Assembly: GCA_026985685.1 (NCBI GenBank) | Contig: JALSQA010000410.1 | Span: forward strand, 1 to 7,458 | Direction of reading: 5' to 3' | Length of the DNA stretch: 7,458 nucleotides | DNA from: Campylobacterales bacterium | GTDB taxonomy: Bacteria > Campylobacterota > Campylobacteria > Campylobacterales > QNZT01 | Part shown: positions 1-5,261 of the stretch, piece by piece | Numbering within the stretch: the stretch's first letter is position 1 | Layout: every line of letters starts with the position of its first letter | Position numbers and translations under genes: made by a program | The notes under the pieces: generated by a model | Databases searched by the model: none | What the model saw: the letters and a program-made list of their open reading frames with translations, nothing else | Told to the model about the DNA's origin: nothing

Positions 1-357
1 TCTGAAAGTTATTTTTACAAACCTGTCATTTTTTGTAACGATGATATCACTGTCACTGGTCGCTTCTGCATTTGGATTGGTATTAACTTGTGTTTCAAGG
101 GATTTTGCAACTTCTGCTGCTTGTTTGTCAAGATTGTAACCTATGGCTCCACCAAGTGCAGCACCAGCTGTCGCACCAATAAGTGTACCTTTTGTATTTT
201 TACCTATTATATTCCCAAGTACTGCACCAGCTGCTGCACCTATGGCAGCACCTTGTCCTGTTTTTTGACCTGGTTGTTGCATTTGTGCACATCCAGTAAA
301 TAAAACAGCTGCGAGAGAAGTCGCAACTATGCTTTGAAATAGTTTATTTTTTTGCAT
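1..357 (-). CDS. YiaD-like glycine-zipper outer-membrane lipoprotein, 3' end cut by window edge
   Basis: The first 119 residues are visible and the frame is still open at base 1. Residues 1-22 form a lipoprotein signal peptide (MQKNK, then a hydrophobic stretch) ending in a lipobox with Leu19-Phe-Thr-Gly22-Cys23, so the mature protein should be lipid-anchored in the envelope. Residues 35-74 are a glycine/alanine-rich double glycine zipper (for example GAAAGAVLG and GATAGAALGGAIGY), followed by an NLDKQ stretch. This arrangement closely resembles the N-terminal half of E. coli YiaD, in which an OmpA-type peptidoglycan-binding domain follows. The last visible residues (IIVTKNDRFVKITF) look like the lead-in to that domain, which would lie outside the window. 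The ATG has a good AGGAG ribosome site (366-370) 8 nt upstream and an extended -10 promoter. The upstream neighbour on the same strand is another OmpA-type lipoprotein. The family call is firm; the OmpA domain is inferred. Confidence 0.85.
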   Translation of the reverse strand, partial: MQKNKLFQSIVATSLAAVLFTGCAQMQQPGQKTGQGAAIGAAAGAVLGNIIGKNTKGTLIGATAGAALGGAIGYNLDKQAAEVAKSLETQVNTNPNAEATSDSDIIVTKNDRFVKITFR

Positions 358-404
358 GATAATAACTCCTGTTTTTAATTTTTTAAAGATAACTCTGAGG
401 AAGG

Positions 405-413
405 ATTATATCA
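405..413 (-). promoter_or_regulatory. Extended -10 promoter for the YiaD-like gene
   Basis: On the minus strand this reads TGATATAAT, a perfect TGnTATAAT extended -10 element. A start about 7 nt downstream gives a leader of about 40 nt before the ATG at 357, including its AGGAG site. No good TTGACA-like -35 is present at normal spacing, which is usual for Campylobacterota vegetative promoters. The call is from motif only. Confidence 0.55.
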
Positions 414-429
414 TTTAATTGTAAATGAT
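410..429. repeat. 8-bp perfect inverted repeat beside the -10 box
   Basis: ATCATTTA (410-417) and TAAATGAT (422-429) are exact reverse complements separated by ATTG. The repeat lies between the two lipoprotein genes and touches the upstream edge of the TATAAT box of the downstream gene. It could be an operator for a dimeric regulator or a weak transcript-end hairpin for the upstream gene. No U-tract follows it in the minus direction, so termination is less likely. It is very AT-rich, so chance is a real possibility. Confidence 0.35.
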
Positions 430-440
430 TTGTGAAGTAA

Positions 441-1064
441 TTATCTACACTTTGTAATAACATCATGTTTTGAAGCATAGATAAAAATATCTACACGTCT
501 GTTTGATGCTTCACAAGTTGTATTTGAATTATTGTTATCACAAATATTGATAGGGATGTGATCGGAACACCCTTTTGCCAATATCTCTTGTTTTACTCCA
601 GCTGCATATAAAATCTCTGCCGCTGATATGGCACGATAATCAGAAATATGCTGCATTTTTTTAGGCTTTCCTTCTTTATAAGAGTGACCGATAAGTTGTA
701 TGATTATTTGAGGATATTTGTGCAATATGGGTGCAATCTGTTCTAAATAAGTACGTGCTTCTTCACTGAGTAGTGTCGATTGTGGTTGGAAAAAGAGTAT
801 ATTTTGAAAATATATTTTTAAATATCTATTTGTGAGATATAGGTTTATGGTATTTGTATTTTTTTGCATTTTGATATCAGAATATAAATATCCATTTAAA
901 TCTTTTTGTAGTAATAGTGCAATTTCTTTAAGAACAGGATCTGTTTTAGATGGAAGTTTATTTTGCTTATGTGCACCAAAGATATGTAAACCTGTAACAT
1001 AACTGGTTGTTTTAGATGAACATCCATAAAAGAAAAAAAGTATAATAGTTAAAAAATATTTCAT
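441..1064 (-). CDS. OmpA-C-domain lipoprotein with altered peptidoglycan-binding motif
   Basis: This is a complete 207-residue protein. A very short signal peptide (MKYFLTIILFFFYG) precedes Cys15, giving a lipoprotein. Residues 16-90 match no family I recognise. Residues 91-197 form an OmpA-type C-terminal domain: FFQPQSTLLSEEA opens it, GHSYKEG (126-132) stands where GHTDxTG is usual, SDYRAISAAEIL (141-152) is the RA helix, and NRRVDIFI (188-195) is the hallmark ending. Such domains bind the diaminopimelate of peptidoglycan and tie the outer membrane to the cell wall. Of the two main ligand residues, Arg144 is kept, but the Asp position is Tyr129. Four cysteines besides the lipidated one (166, 175, 184, 206) could form disulfides in the periplasm. 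ATG 1064 is the only credible start; no Shine-Dalgarno precedes it. No specific gene name can be given. Confidence 0.88.
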   Translation of the reverse strand: MKYFLTIILFFFYGCSSKTTSYVTGLHIFGAHKQNKLPSKTDPVLKEIALLLQKDLNGYLYSDIKMQKNTNTINLYLTNRYLKIYFQNILFFQPQSTLLSEEARTYLEQIAPILHKYPQIIIQLIGHSYKEGKPKKMQHISDYRAISAAEILYAAGVKQEILAKGCSDHIPINICDNNNSNTTCEASNRRVDIFIYASKHDVITKCR

Positions 1065-1070
1065 GTCTGT

Positions 1071-1079
1071 ATTATAACA
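1071..1079 (-). promoter_or_regulatory. Extended -10 promoter for the OmpA-like lipoprotein gene
   Basis: The minus strand reads TGTTATAAT, a perfect extended -10 (TGnTATAAT). Only six bases separate its last T (1071) from the A of the ATG (1064), so the expected transcription start falls on or next to the start codon. There is no purine-rich ribosome site in between. If used, this promoter would make a leaderless mRNA. Confidence 0.5.
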
Positions 1080-1130
1080 GTTTATAGCATAAATTAGCCT
1101 AGTTTAAGCCTTTAACATGGGTAAAGATAC

Positions 1131-1143
1131 TTTTGTGTAAAAT
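1131..1143 (+). promoter_or_regulatory. Candidate ffh promoter
   Basis: A CTTTTG run (just left of and within 1131-1135) followed two bases later by TAAAAT (1138-1143) resembles the Campylobacterota vegetative pattern of a T-rich -16 region ending in G and then a -10 box, with periodic T-runs further upstream and no standard -35. Initiation near 1150 would give a leader of about 50 nt carrying the AGGAG site at 1188-1192. A TATTAT at 1182-1187 is a poorer alternative because it would leave no room for the ribosome site. Confidence 0.4.
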
Positions 1144-1200
1144 AGGCAAATTTTAATTTGGGGCGGTATTGACTGCTCTTGTATTATAGGAGATATAGTA

Positions 1201-2544
1201 GTGTTTTCAGCCTTAACGGATTCATTTAAATCAGCGATCAATAAAATCAGGTTTGCGGATGATGAAAAGTCATTAAAAAAAGCGATTGATACTTTAAAAA
1301 AATCACTTCTCAAAGCAGATGTGCATCATAAAGTTGTTAAAGATTTAATCAAAAAAGTTGAACTTGAAACTAAGCGTGATGGCATAGGTAAAGAGAGTTT
1401 TTTACGTTCATTGAAAGATTCTTTAACAGAGATCTTAACTGCACCTGGTAATCAAGGTTTTGTTTTTGCATCAAAACCACCGACAGTAGCTTTGATGTGT
1501 GGTTTACAAGGTAGTGGTAAAACTACAACTACAGTAAAACTTGCCAATTATCTCAAACAGAAAAAAAAGAGAGTCTTAGTAGCGGCTTGTGATTTACAGA
1601 GACTTGCAGCGGTTGAACAGCTTAAGCAACTTTGTGAACAAAATGAGATAGATCTATTTTTTGATGATGATGAAAAAAATCCTGTAAAAATTGCAAAAGA
1701 AGCTTACAAACGTGCTAAAGATGGGTTATATGATGTACTATTAGTTGATACGGCTGGGCGTTTGGCGATTGATGCAGAGTTGATGGATGAATTATCACAA
1801 ATAAAAAAGACACTTAGTCCTCATGAAGTATTTTATGTAGCTGATTCTTTAACTGGTCAAGATGCAGTTAGAAGTGCTGCTAGTTTCAATGAACAAATGC
1901 AAGTAAGTGGTGTGATTTTGACCAAGTATGATGGTGATAGTAAAGGTGGTGTGGCACTTGGAATTGCTAAGCAAATTGGTATACCACTTCGATTTATCGG
2001 TACTGGTGAAAAAATTCCAGATCTTGAACAGTTTATTCCAGATAGAATTGTGACACGTTTGATGGGTGAGGGGGACTTGATCACTCTTGCTGAAAAAACC
2101 TCTGATATTATTGATGAGAAACAAGCACGAAAAATGACAGCAAAGATTAAAAAAGGTCAATTTAATTTTAATGATTTTTTAGATCAGCTTGAAAGCATGA
2201 AAAAGCTTGGAAGCATGAAGTCACTAATGGGTATGATTCCTGGTATGTCAGGGATGGCTAGTAAGCTTCAGGATATGGACTTGGAAAATTCTACTGAGAT
2301 TAGACGTATTAAAGCTATGATTAGCTCTATGACTAAAAAAGAGAGAGAAAATCCAACTCTACTAAACAATAGTCGAAAAAAACGTATTGCAAACGGTGCT
2401 GGACTTTCACAAACAGAAGTAAACAGATTTCTCAAGCAATTTCAAAATGCAGCTAAAATGGCAAAGAAATTTTCGGGTAAAAAAGGTATGCAGGATTTGC
2501 AGAATTTGATGGCACAGCAAGGTAAGATGAATTTTCCTAGATAG
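1201..2544 (+). CDS. ffh: Signal recognition particle GTPase Ffh (SRP54)
   Basis: Ffh binds 4.5S RNA and signal sequences of nascent membrane proteins and, with FtsY, delivers ribosomes to the translocon in a GTP-dependent cycle. The 447 residues are full length. The N domain covers about 1-85. The G domain (about 86-290) shows GLQGSGKT (P-loop, 101-108), DLQRLAA (131-137), DTAGR (183-187), TKYDGDSKGG (241-250) and GTGEKIPDLEQF (267-278). The M domain (about 291-447) is methionine-rich, with MGMIPGMSGM in the flexible finger loop and the RNA-binding motif SRKKRIANGAG (391-401) followed by VNRFLKQF. DLQRLAA has Leu where many bacteria have Pro (RPAA); I believe this is usual in Campylobacterota. 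The GTG start is fixed by AGGAG at 1188-1192, 8 nt upstream. It heads the plus-strand translation cluster, separated from rpsP by a structured 151-nt gap. Confidence 0.98.
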   Translation: MFSALTDSFKSAINKIRFADDEKSLKKAIDTLKKSLLKADVHHKVVKDLIKKVELETKRDGIGKESFLRSLKDSLTEILTAPGNQGFVFASKPPTVALMCGLQGSGKTTTTVKLANYLKQKKKRVLVAACDLQRLAAVEQLKQLCEQNEIDLFFDDDEKNPVKIAKEAYKRAKDGLYDVLLVDTAGRLAIDAELMDELSQIKKTLSPHEVFYVADSLTGQDAVRSAASFNEQMQVSGVILTKYDGDSKGGVALGIAKQIGIPLRFIGTGEKIPDLEQFIPDRIVTRLMGEGDLITLAEKTSDIIDEKQARKMTAKIKKGQFNFNDFLDQLESMKKLGSMKSLMGMIPGMSGMASKLQDMDLENSTEIRRIKAMISSMTKKERENPTLLNNSRKKRIANGAGLSQTEVNRFLKQFQNAAKMAKKFSGKKGMQDLQNLMAQQGKMNFPR

Positions 2545-2547
2545 ATA

Positions 2548-2583
2548 CAGGGATTTTTAAGAATATTATAGATAAAATCCCTG
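2548..2583 (+). repeat. 10-bp perfect inverted repeat between ffh and rpsP
   Basis: CAGGGATTTT (2548-2557) and AAAATCCCTG (2574-2583) are exact reverse complements around a 16-nt loop. The repeat begins 3 nt after the ffh stop codon. No U-tract follows it directly (CCTTTAGG), so it is not a classic terminator. It may protect the ffh transcript end or, because its right arm overlaps a TAAAAT box, act as a DNA-level or RNA-level control site for rpsP. Confidence 0.6.
2573..2578 (+). promoter_or_regulatory. Possible rpsP operon -10 box
   Basis: TAAAAT is preceded by AT-rich periodic sequence and would start transcription near 2585, giving an rpsP leader of about 110 nt. It overlaps the right arm of the inverted repeat. 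In such AT-rich DNA the motif is weak evidence, and read-through from ffh could equally supply the operon. TATTAT at 2564-2569 is an alternative. Confidence 0.25.
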
Positions 2584-2588
2584 CCTTT

Positions 2589-2613
2589 AGGATTGAATGT
2601 ACAATCTTTTTTT
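2589..2613 (+). terminator. Weak intrinsic terminator or attenuator between ffh and rpsP
   Basis: GATTG (2591-2595) pairs with CAATC (2602-2606) across a six-base loop, and a G-U and an A-U pair can extend the base of the stem. Seven T residues (2607-2613) follow at once. The shape is right for rho-independent termination, but the stem is short and AT-rich, so partial read-through into rpsP is likely. Confidence 0.4.
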
Positions 2614-2623
2614 ACGCTTTAGC

Positions 2624-2645
2624 ACTAAAAGAGTTCTCTTTGAGT
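2624..2645 (+). promoter_or_regulatory. Imperfect hairpin in the rpsP leader
   Basis: ACT-A-AAAGA (2624-2632) can pair with TCTTT-G-AGT (2637-2645) around the loop GTTC, giving eight pairs with one A/G mismatch. It lies 50 nt before the rpsP start. No known ribosomal-protein leader family is recognised; this is only a structural candidate. Confidence 0.25.
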
Positions 2646-2695
2646 CCTATAGCCGTAAAATAGTAAATATAAAAAGAAAAATTTTAGGAGTAGAT

Positions 2696-2923
2696 ATGGC
2701 AACAGTAGTAAGACTTACAAGAATGGGTAGAAAGAAAAAACCATTTTATAGAATAGTAGTAACAGATAGTAGAAAGAGAAGAGATGGTGGCTGGATCGAA
2801 TCTATTGGATATTATAATCCTTTAACAGAACCAGAAACAATCAAAGTAGATAAAGAAAGACTTGATTACTGGAAAAGTGTTGGTGCAAAATTAAGCGATA
2901 GAGTGGAGAGAATTACTAAGTAA
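2696..2923 (+). CDS. rpsP: 30S ribosomal protein bS16
   Basis: This 75-residue protein is an assembly-critical component of the 30S body that contacts 16S rRNA. The family signature is clear: MATVVRLTRMGRKKKPFYRI at the N terminus, then VVTDSRKRRDGGWIE, IGYYNPL and a C-terminal LDYWKSVGAKLSDRV. The length is at the short end of the normal bS16 range. The start is set at 2696 because AGGAG (2686-2690) lies 5 nt upstream and conserved bS16 sequence begins here. The frame is open back to an ATG at 2597, but those 33 extra codons overlap the terminator-like hairpin and have no counterpart in bS16. It is the first gene of the tightly packed rpsP-rplS run; khpA starts 2 nt after its stop. Confidence 0.98.
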   Translation: MATVVRLTRMGRKKKPFYRIVVTDSRKRRDGGWIESIGYYNPLTEPETIKVDKERLDYWKSVGAKLSDRVERITK

Positions 2924-2925
2924 TC

Positions 2926-3171
2926 ATGGCAGATAAATTTATCCTCTCTTTCGCGAAACTTATCGCAAATAAGCCCCAGGAGATAAAAGTTCATCGTGTA
3001 GATGTAGATGATACATTTTCAGAGATAACTGTAATCGCAGATAAGAGTGATACCGGTAAACTCATCGGGAAAGAGGGTAAAATGATCTCTGCTATTAAAT
3101 CTGTGATCTCTGGATGCAAAGCAAAAGAAGAGAGATCATACCGCGTGATAATCAAATCTCATGAAGAGTGA
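2926..3171 (+). CDS. khpA: KH-domain RNA-binding protein KhpA
   Basis: This is a small 81-residue single-KH protein of the KhpA/YlqC family. It consists of one KH fold with the RNA-binding loop GKEG (48-51) inside TGKLIGKEGKMISAIKSVI. KhpA proteins bind many RNAs; in Gram-positive bacteria KhpA pairs with KhpB (Jag) and affects cell division and elongation, while the role in Campylobacterota is less defined. The start lies 2 nt after the rpsP stop with no close Shine-Dalgarno (GGAGAG at 2905-2910 is distant), suggesting coupling to rpsP translation. Its last 11 nt overlap rimM. Its place between rpsP and rimM is a widely conserved order and points to a ribosome-linked role. The family call is secure; the precise function is not. 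Confidence 0.93.
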   Translation: MADKFILSFAKLIANKPQEIKVHRVDVDDTFSEITVIADKSDTGKLIGKEGKMISAIKSVISGCKAKEERSYRVIIKSHEE

Positions 3172-3694
3172 TGAAAAACTACACATTGCAACAGTTGGTA
3201 AATGTGTAGGACTTTTTGGGGAATTAAAACTTCATTTACATACTGATTTTGCTGAACAGTTTCACGAAGGTGCTTCTTTTTATGCAGATACAGTATCAAA
3301 ACTAGAAATACTCTCTTATAATGAACAAAGAGGTATTGTTAAATTTCAAAACTTTCCAGATAGAAATAGTGCTGCAAGATTAGTAAATACAAAAATATTC
3401 ACAACAGTTGATGAAAGTATTAAAAACTGTAAACTCAATGAAGGAGAATATTTTTGGTTTGATTTAGAAGATGCCAGGGTGCTTGAGGGAGATATCTCTC
3501 TTGGGCGTGTTTTAGAGATTCAGCGTATTGCTAATACTGATTATCTTCAAGTACTTACAGATGATAAGTTAGTAGATGAAGGATTGGCTAAAAAATTCCT
3601 TATACCTTATATTCCTACTTATATTGAGCGTTTTGATAAAGAAGCAAAAATAGTCTATACGATAGATGCCTATGGATTGCTTGAGGCTTCTTAA
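3161..3694 (+). CDS. rimM: 16S rRNA processing / 30S maturation factor RimM
   Basis: RimM binds ribosomal protein uS19 and helps mature the 30S head. The 177-residue length is typical. The N-terminal RimM barrel (about 6-88) begins HIATVGKCVGLFGELKLH, matching the family's VGxxxGxxGxLK start. The PRC-barrel (about 96-175) begins EYFWFDLEDARV, the equivalent of the usual EYYWxDLxGxxV, and contains FLIPYIPTYI (146-155) and the terminal YGLLE. The start at 3161 overlaps khpA by 11 nt. No Shine-Dalgarno is visible and there is no other in-frame start nearby, so translation is probably coupled to khpA. The stop directly abuts the trmD start. Sequence agreement is moderate, but with trmD next door the identity is secure. 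Confidence 0.95.
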   Translation: MKSDEKLHIATVGKCVGLFGELKLHLHTDFAEQFHEGASFYADTVSKLEILSYNEQRGIVKFQNFPDRNSAARLVNTKIFTTVDESIKNCKLNEGEYFWFDLEDARVLEGDISLGRVLEIQRIANTDYLQVLTDDKLVDEGLAKKFLIPYIPTYIERFDKEAKIVYTIDAYGLLEAS

Positions 3695-4402
3695 GTGCAG
3701 TTTTCCTTTGTCACTCTTTTCCCTGAGCTTGTATTGCCTTATTTTCAAGCTTCTATCTTAAAGAGGGCTGTTGATAGTGGTTTGATTGATGTCTGTGCTT
3801 TAAATCCGCGTGAATTCAGTAATGACAGGCATGGCAAAGTAGATCGTTATCAAGCTGGTGGTGGTGCGGGGCAAGTTATGTCTGTACAGCCTTTGGATTC
3901 TTTGCTTTCAAAGATAAAAACAAAAGATAAAGAAGCTTATATAATCTTTCCACTTCCTGCTGCTAAACCTTTTAAACAAATTGATGCAAAAAGACTTGCA
4001 AAAAAAGAGCATATTGTATTTGTAAGTGGTAGATATGAGGGGATTGATGAGAGGATTATTGAAAAATATGCTGATGAAGTTTTTAGTATTGGTGATTTTA
4101 TCTTGACAGGCGGGGAATTGCCTAGTGTTACAATGTGTGATGCAATAAGCAGAAATATCCCTGGAGTATTGGGAAATGCCGATTCTTTGGATGTTGAGAG
4201 CTTTGAAGATTCTCTTTTAGAAGCACCAGCTTTTACAAAACCAAATATTTTTGACAAAAGTTCTATAATCAAAGAATATTTAAAGGGCAACCATGGTAAA
4301 ATCCACGCTCTTAAACGAGAATTGTCACTCCAAAAGACAAAATATTTTAGACCAGATCTTTATAATAAAGTGAATAGTAAACATTTAGAGGAAAAAAAAT
4401 GA
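3695..4402 (+). CDS. trmD: tRNA (guanine-37-N1)-methyltransferase TrmD
   Basis: TrmD uses S-adenosylmethionine to methylate G37 next to the anticodon of several tRNAs, preventing frameshifting. The 235 residues cover the whole SPOUT trefoil-knot enzyme and a short C-terminal domain. Visible motifs are FVTLFPEL (5-12), NPREF (37-41), AGGGAGQVM (54-62), GRYEGIDER (112-120), IGDFILTGGEL (132-142), SRNIPGVLG (152-160) and GNH (198-200). The functional Arg (E. coli Arg154) is present as Arg153. Two positions differ from the textbook enzyme: Glu168 in ESF replaces the catalytic Asp169 of E. coli DSF, and LPAA (87-90) replaces SPQG in the cofactor-binding knot. The GTG start abuts the rimM stop, with TTGAGG (3681-3686) inside rimM as ribosome site. 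The stop overlaps the rplS ATG as ATGA. Confidence 0.96.
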   Translation: MQFSFVTLFPELVLPYFQASILKRAVDSGLIDVCALNPREFSNDRHGKVDRYQAGGGAGQVMSVQPLDSLLSKIKTKDKEAYIIFPLPAAKPFKQIDAKRLAKKEHIVFVSGRYEGIDERIIEKYADEVFSIGDFILTGGELPSVTMCDAISRNIPGVLGNADSLDVESFEDSLLEAPAFTKPNIFDKSSIIKEYLKGNHGKIHALKRELSLQKTKYFRPDLYNKVNSKHLEEKK

Positions 4403-4755
4403 GAAATAAGTATATCGATGCATTTGAAGCAAAACAAGTTGAGAGTAAAGAGATTCCTGATTTTAGAGCAGGTGATACATTAAGAGTAGCTGTTATCATT
4501 AAAGAGGGTGACAAAACAAGAGTTCAAAATTTTGAAGGTGTATGTATCGCTAGACGTGGTCAAGGTACAGGTGAAACTTTTATGGTTAGAAAAATTGGTG
4601 CAAATAGTGTTGGAGTAGAGAGAATCTTCCCAATCTATTCTGAAAGTATTGAGAGTATTACAGTGCTTAGACGCGGACGTGTCAGACGTGCAAAACTTTT
4701 CTATCTTAGAGAGAGACGTGGTAAAGCTGCTAGAATTAAAGAACTTAAAAAATAG
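4399..4755 (+). CDS. rplS: 50S ribosomal protein bL19
   Basis: This is a 118-residue protein at the 30S-50S interface near bridges to 16S rRNA. Family features run end to end: DFRAGDTLRV (21-30), VQNFEGVCIARRGQG (42-56), the FMVRKIGANSVGVERIFP stretch (61-78), a basic VLRRGRVRRAKLFYLRERRGKAARI region (89-113) and a Lys-rich end. The length is normal. The ATG overlaps the trmD stop by 4 nt and has AGAGG (4387-4391) 7 nt upstream, a strong site that may lift bL19 output above that of the upstream enzymes. It is the last gene of the operon; a terminator hairpin follows within 20 nt. Confidence 0.99.
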   Translation: MRNKYIDAFEAKQVESKEIPDFRAGDTLRVAVIIKEGDKTRVQNFEGVCIARRGQGTGETFMVRKIGANSVGVERIFPIYSESIESITVLRRGRVRRAKLFYLRERRGKAARIKELKK

Positions 4756-4773
4756 AGATTTTCTATACCAGAA

Positions 4774-4805
4774 TCAAAGGCTTTTATTGGCCTTTGAACT
4801 TTTTT
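4774..4805 (+). terminator. Rho-independent terminator after rplS, shared with converging smpB operon
   Basis: TCAAAGGC (4774-4781) and GCCTTTGA (4790-4797) form a perfect 8-bp stem with an eight-base loop, followed by AC and six T residues (4800-4805). This is a convincing plus-strand terminator. The T-run overlaps the smpB stop codon. Read from the minus strand the same stem lies just past smpB but is followed by TTCTGG rather than a U-tract, so it would end that transcript poorly unless rho or processing helps. Confidence 0.8.
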
Positions 4806-5259
4806 AATATTTGTCACGCATAGCACGTGCAGCTTCCCTATCAGCTTCTTTTCTTTTGAGAGTTTCCCTTTTATCATGAGTTTTTTTACCTTTTGCCAAT
4901 GCTATTTGTACTTTTGCAAGATTTTTGTGGTTAAAATAGATACTTAGTGGTACGATTGTTAAGCCTTCTCTTGTAGTCTTTCCTATAAGTTTATCTATCT
5001 CTTTTCTATGTAGCAACAGCTTTCTAGCTCGTCTCTCATCAGGTTTGTAATGTGGATTTGTTGTCTCAAAATAAGAGATATGTGCATTAATCAGGAATGC
5101 TTCATTTTTTATTATTTTTACAAAACTATCTTTGAGATTAACACGACCGGCTCTTAGTGCTTTTACTTCACTTCCTTTAAGTTGGATACCTGCTTCATAT
5201 TTATCTAGTATTTCATAGTCATGAAATGCTTTTTTATTTCTAGCAACTGTTTTTCCCAT
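4804..5259 (-). CDS. smpB: SsrA-binding protein SmpB
   Basis: SmpB binds tmRNA and places it in the empty decoding site of stalled ribosomes for trans-translation. The 151-residue length is normal. Visible features: VARNKKAFHDYEILDKYEAGI (5-25), the highly conserved GIQLKGSEVKALRAGRVNLKDSF region (24-46), AHISYF (59-64), NPHYKPDERRARKLLLHRKEI (68-88) and a basic tail with GKKTHDKRETLKRKE (124-138). That tail normally becomes helical in the mRNA channel. Family members often have Tyr where His128 is here. The ATG at 5259 has AAAGG 7 nt upstream, inside the last codons of ispE, and begins 2 nt after the ispE stop. It is the last gene of the minus-strand operon. No tmRNA gene is in the window. 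Confidence 0.98.
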   Translation of the reverse strand: MGKTVARNKKAFHDYEILDKYEAGIQLKGSEVKALRAGRVNLKDSFVKIIKNEAFLINAHISYFETTNPHYKPDERRARKLLLHRKEIDKLIGKTTREGLTIVPLSIYFNHKNLAKVQIALAKGKKTHDKRETLKRKEADREAARAMRDKY

Positions 5260-5261
5260 AT

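Noticed and set aside
88..303. Plus-strand open frame rich in Cys, Ser and Thr
   Set aside because: It is the antisense of the glycine/alanine-rich zipper of the lipoprotein gene; repeated Gly and Ala codons create such frames. There is no ribosome site or family match.
1067..1080. LexA/SOS box reading of CTGT-N6-ACAG
   Set aside because: The E. coli-type box needs CTGT-N8-ACAG, and Campylobacterota generally lack LexA.
1144..1200. 4.5S (SRP) RNA gene next to ffh
   Set aside because: The region is too short, and the conserved GGAAGGAAGCAGCC-type SRP RNA core is absent; it is only the ffh leader.
1849..2160. Open frames antisense to ffh, plus similar frames antisense to trmD (3937-4290) and truB (6754-7032)
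   Set aside because: Each lies fully opposite a well-conserved gene, has no recognisable domain and no plausible ribosome site.
2180..2290. Short repeated pieces (AGCATGAA-like) in the ffh M-domain region
   Set aside because: Explained by the methionine-rich finger-loop coding sequence of Ffh, not by a DNA repeat element.
2597..2695. In-frame 33-codon extension upstream of rpsP, with an ATG at 2597 and AGGA nearby
   Set aside because: It starts inside the terminator-like stem, has no counterpart in bS16 proteins, and the ATG at 2696 has a better-placed AGGAG and the conserved N terminus.
4756..4803. tmRNA or other RNA gene beside smpB
   Set aside because: The gap is only 48 nt and is filled by the terminator hairpin.
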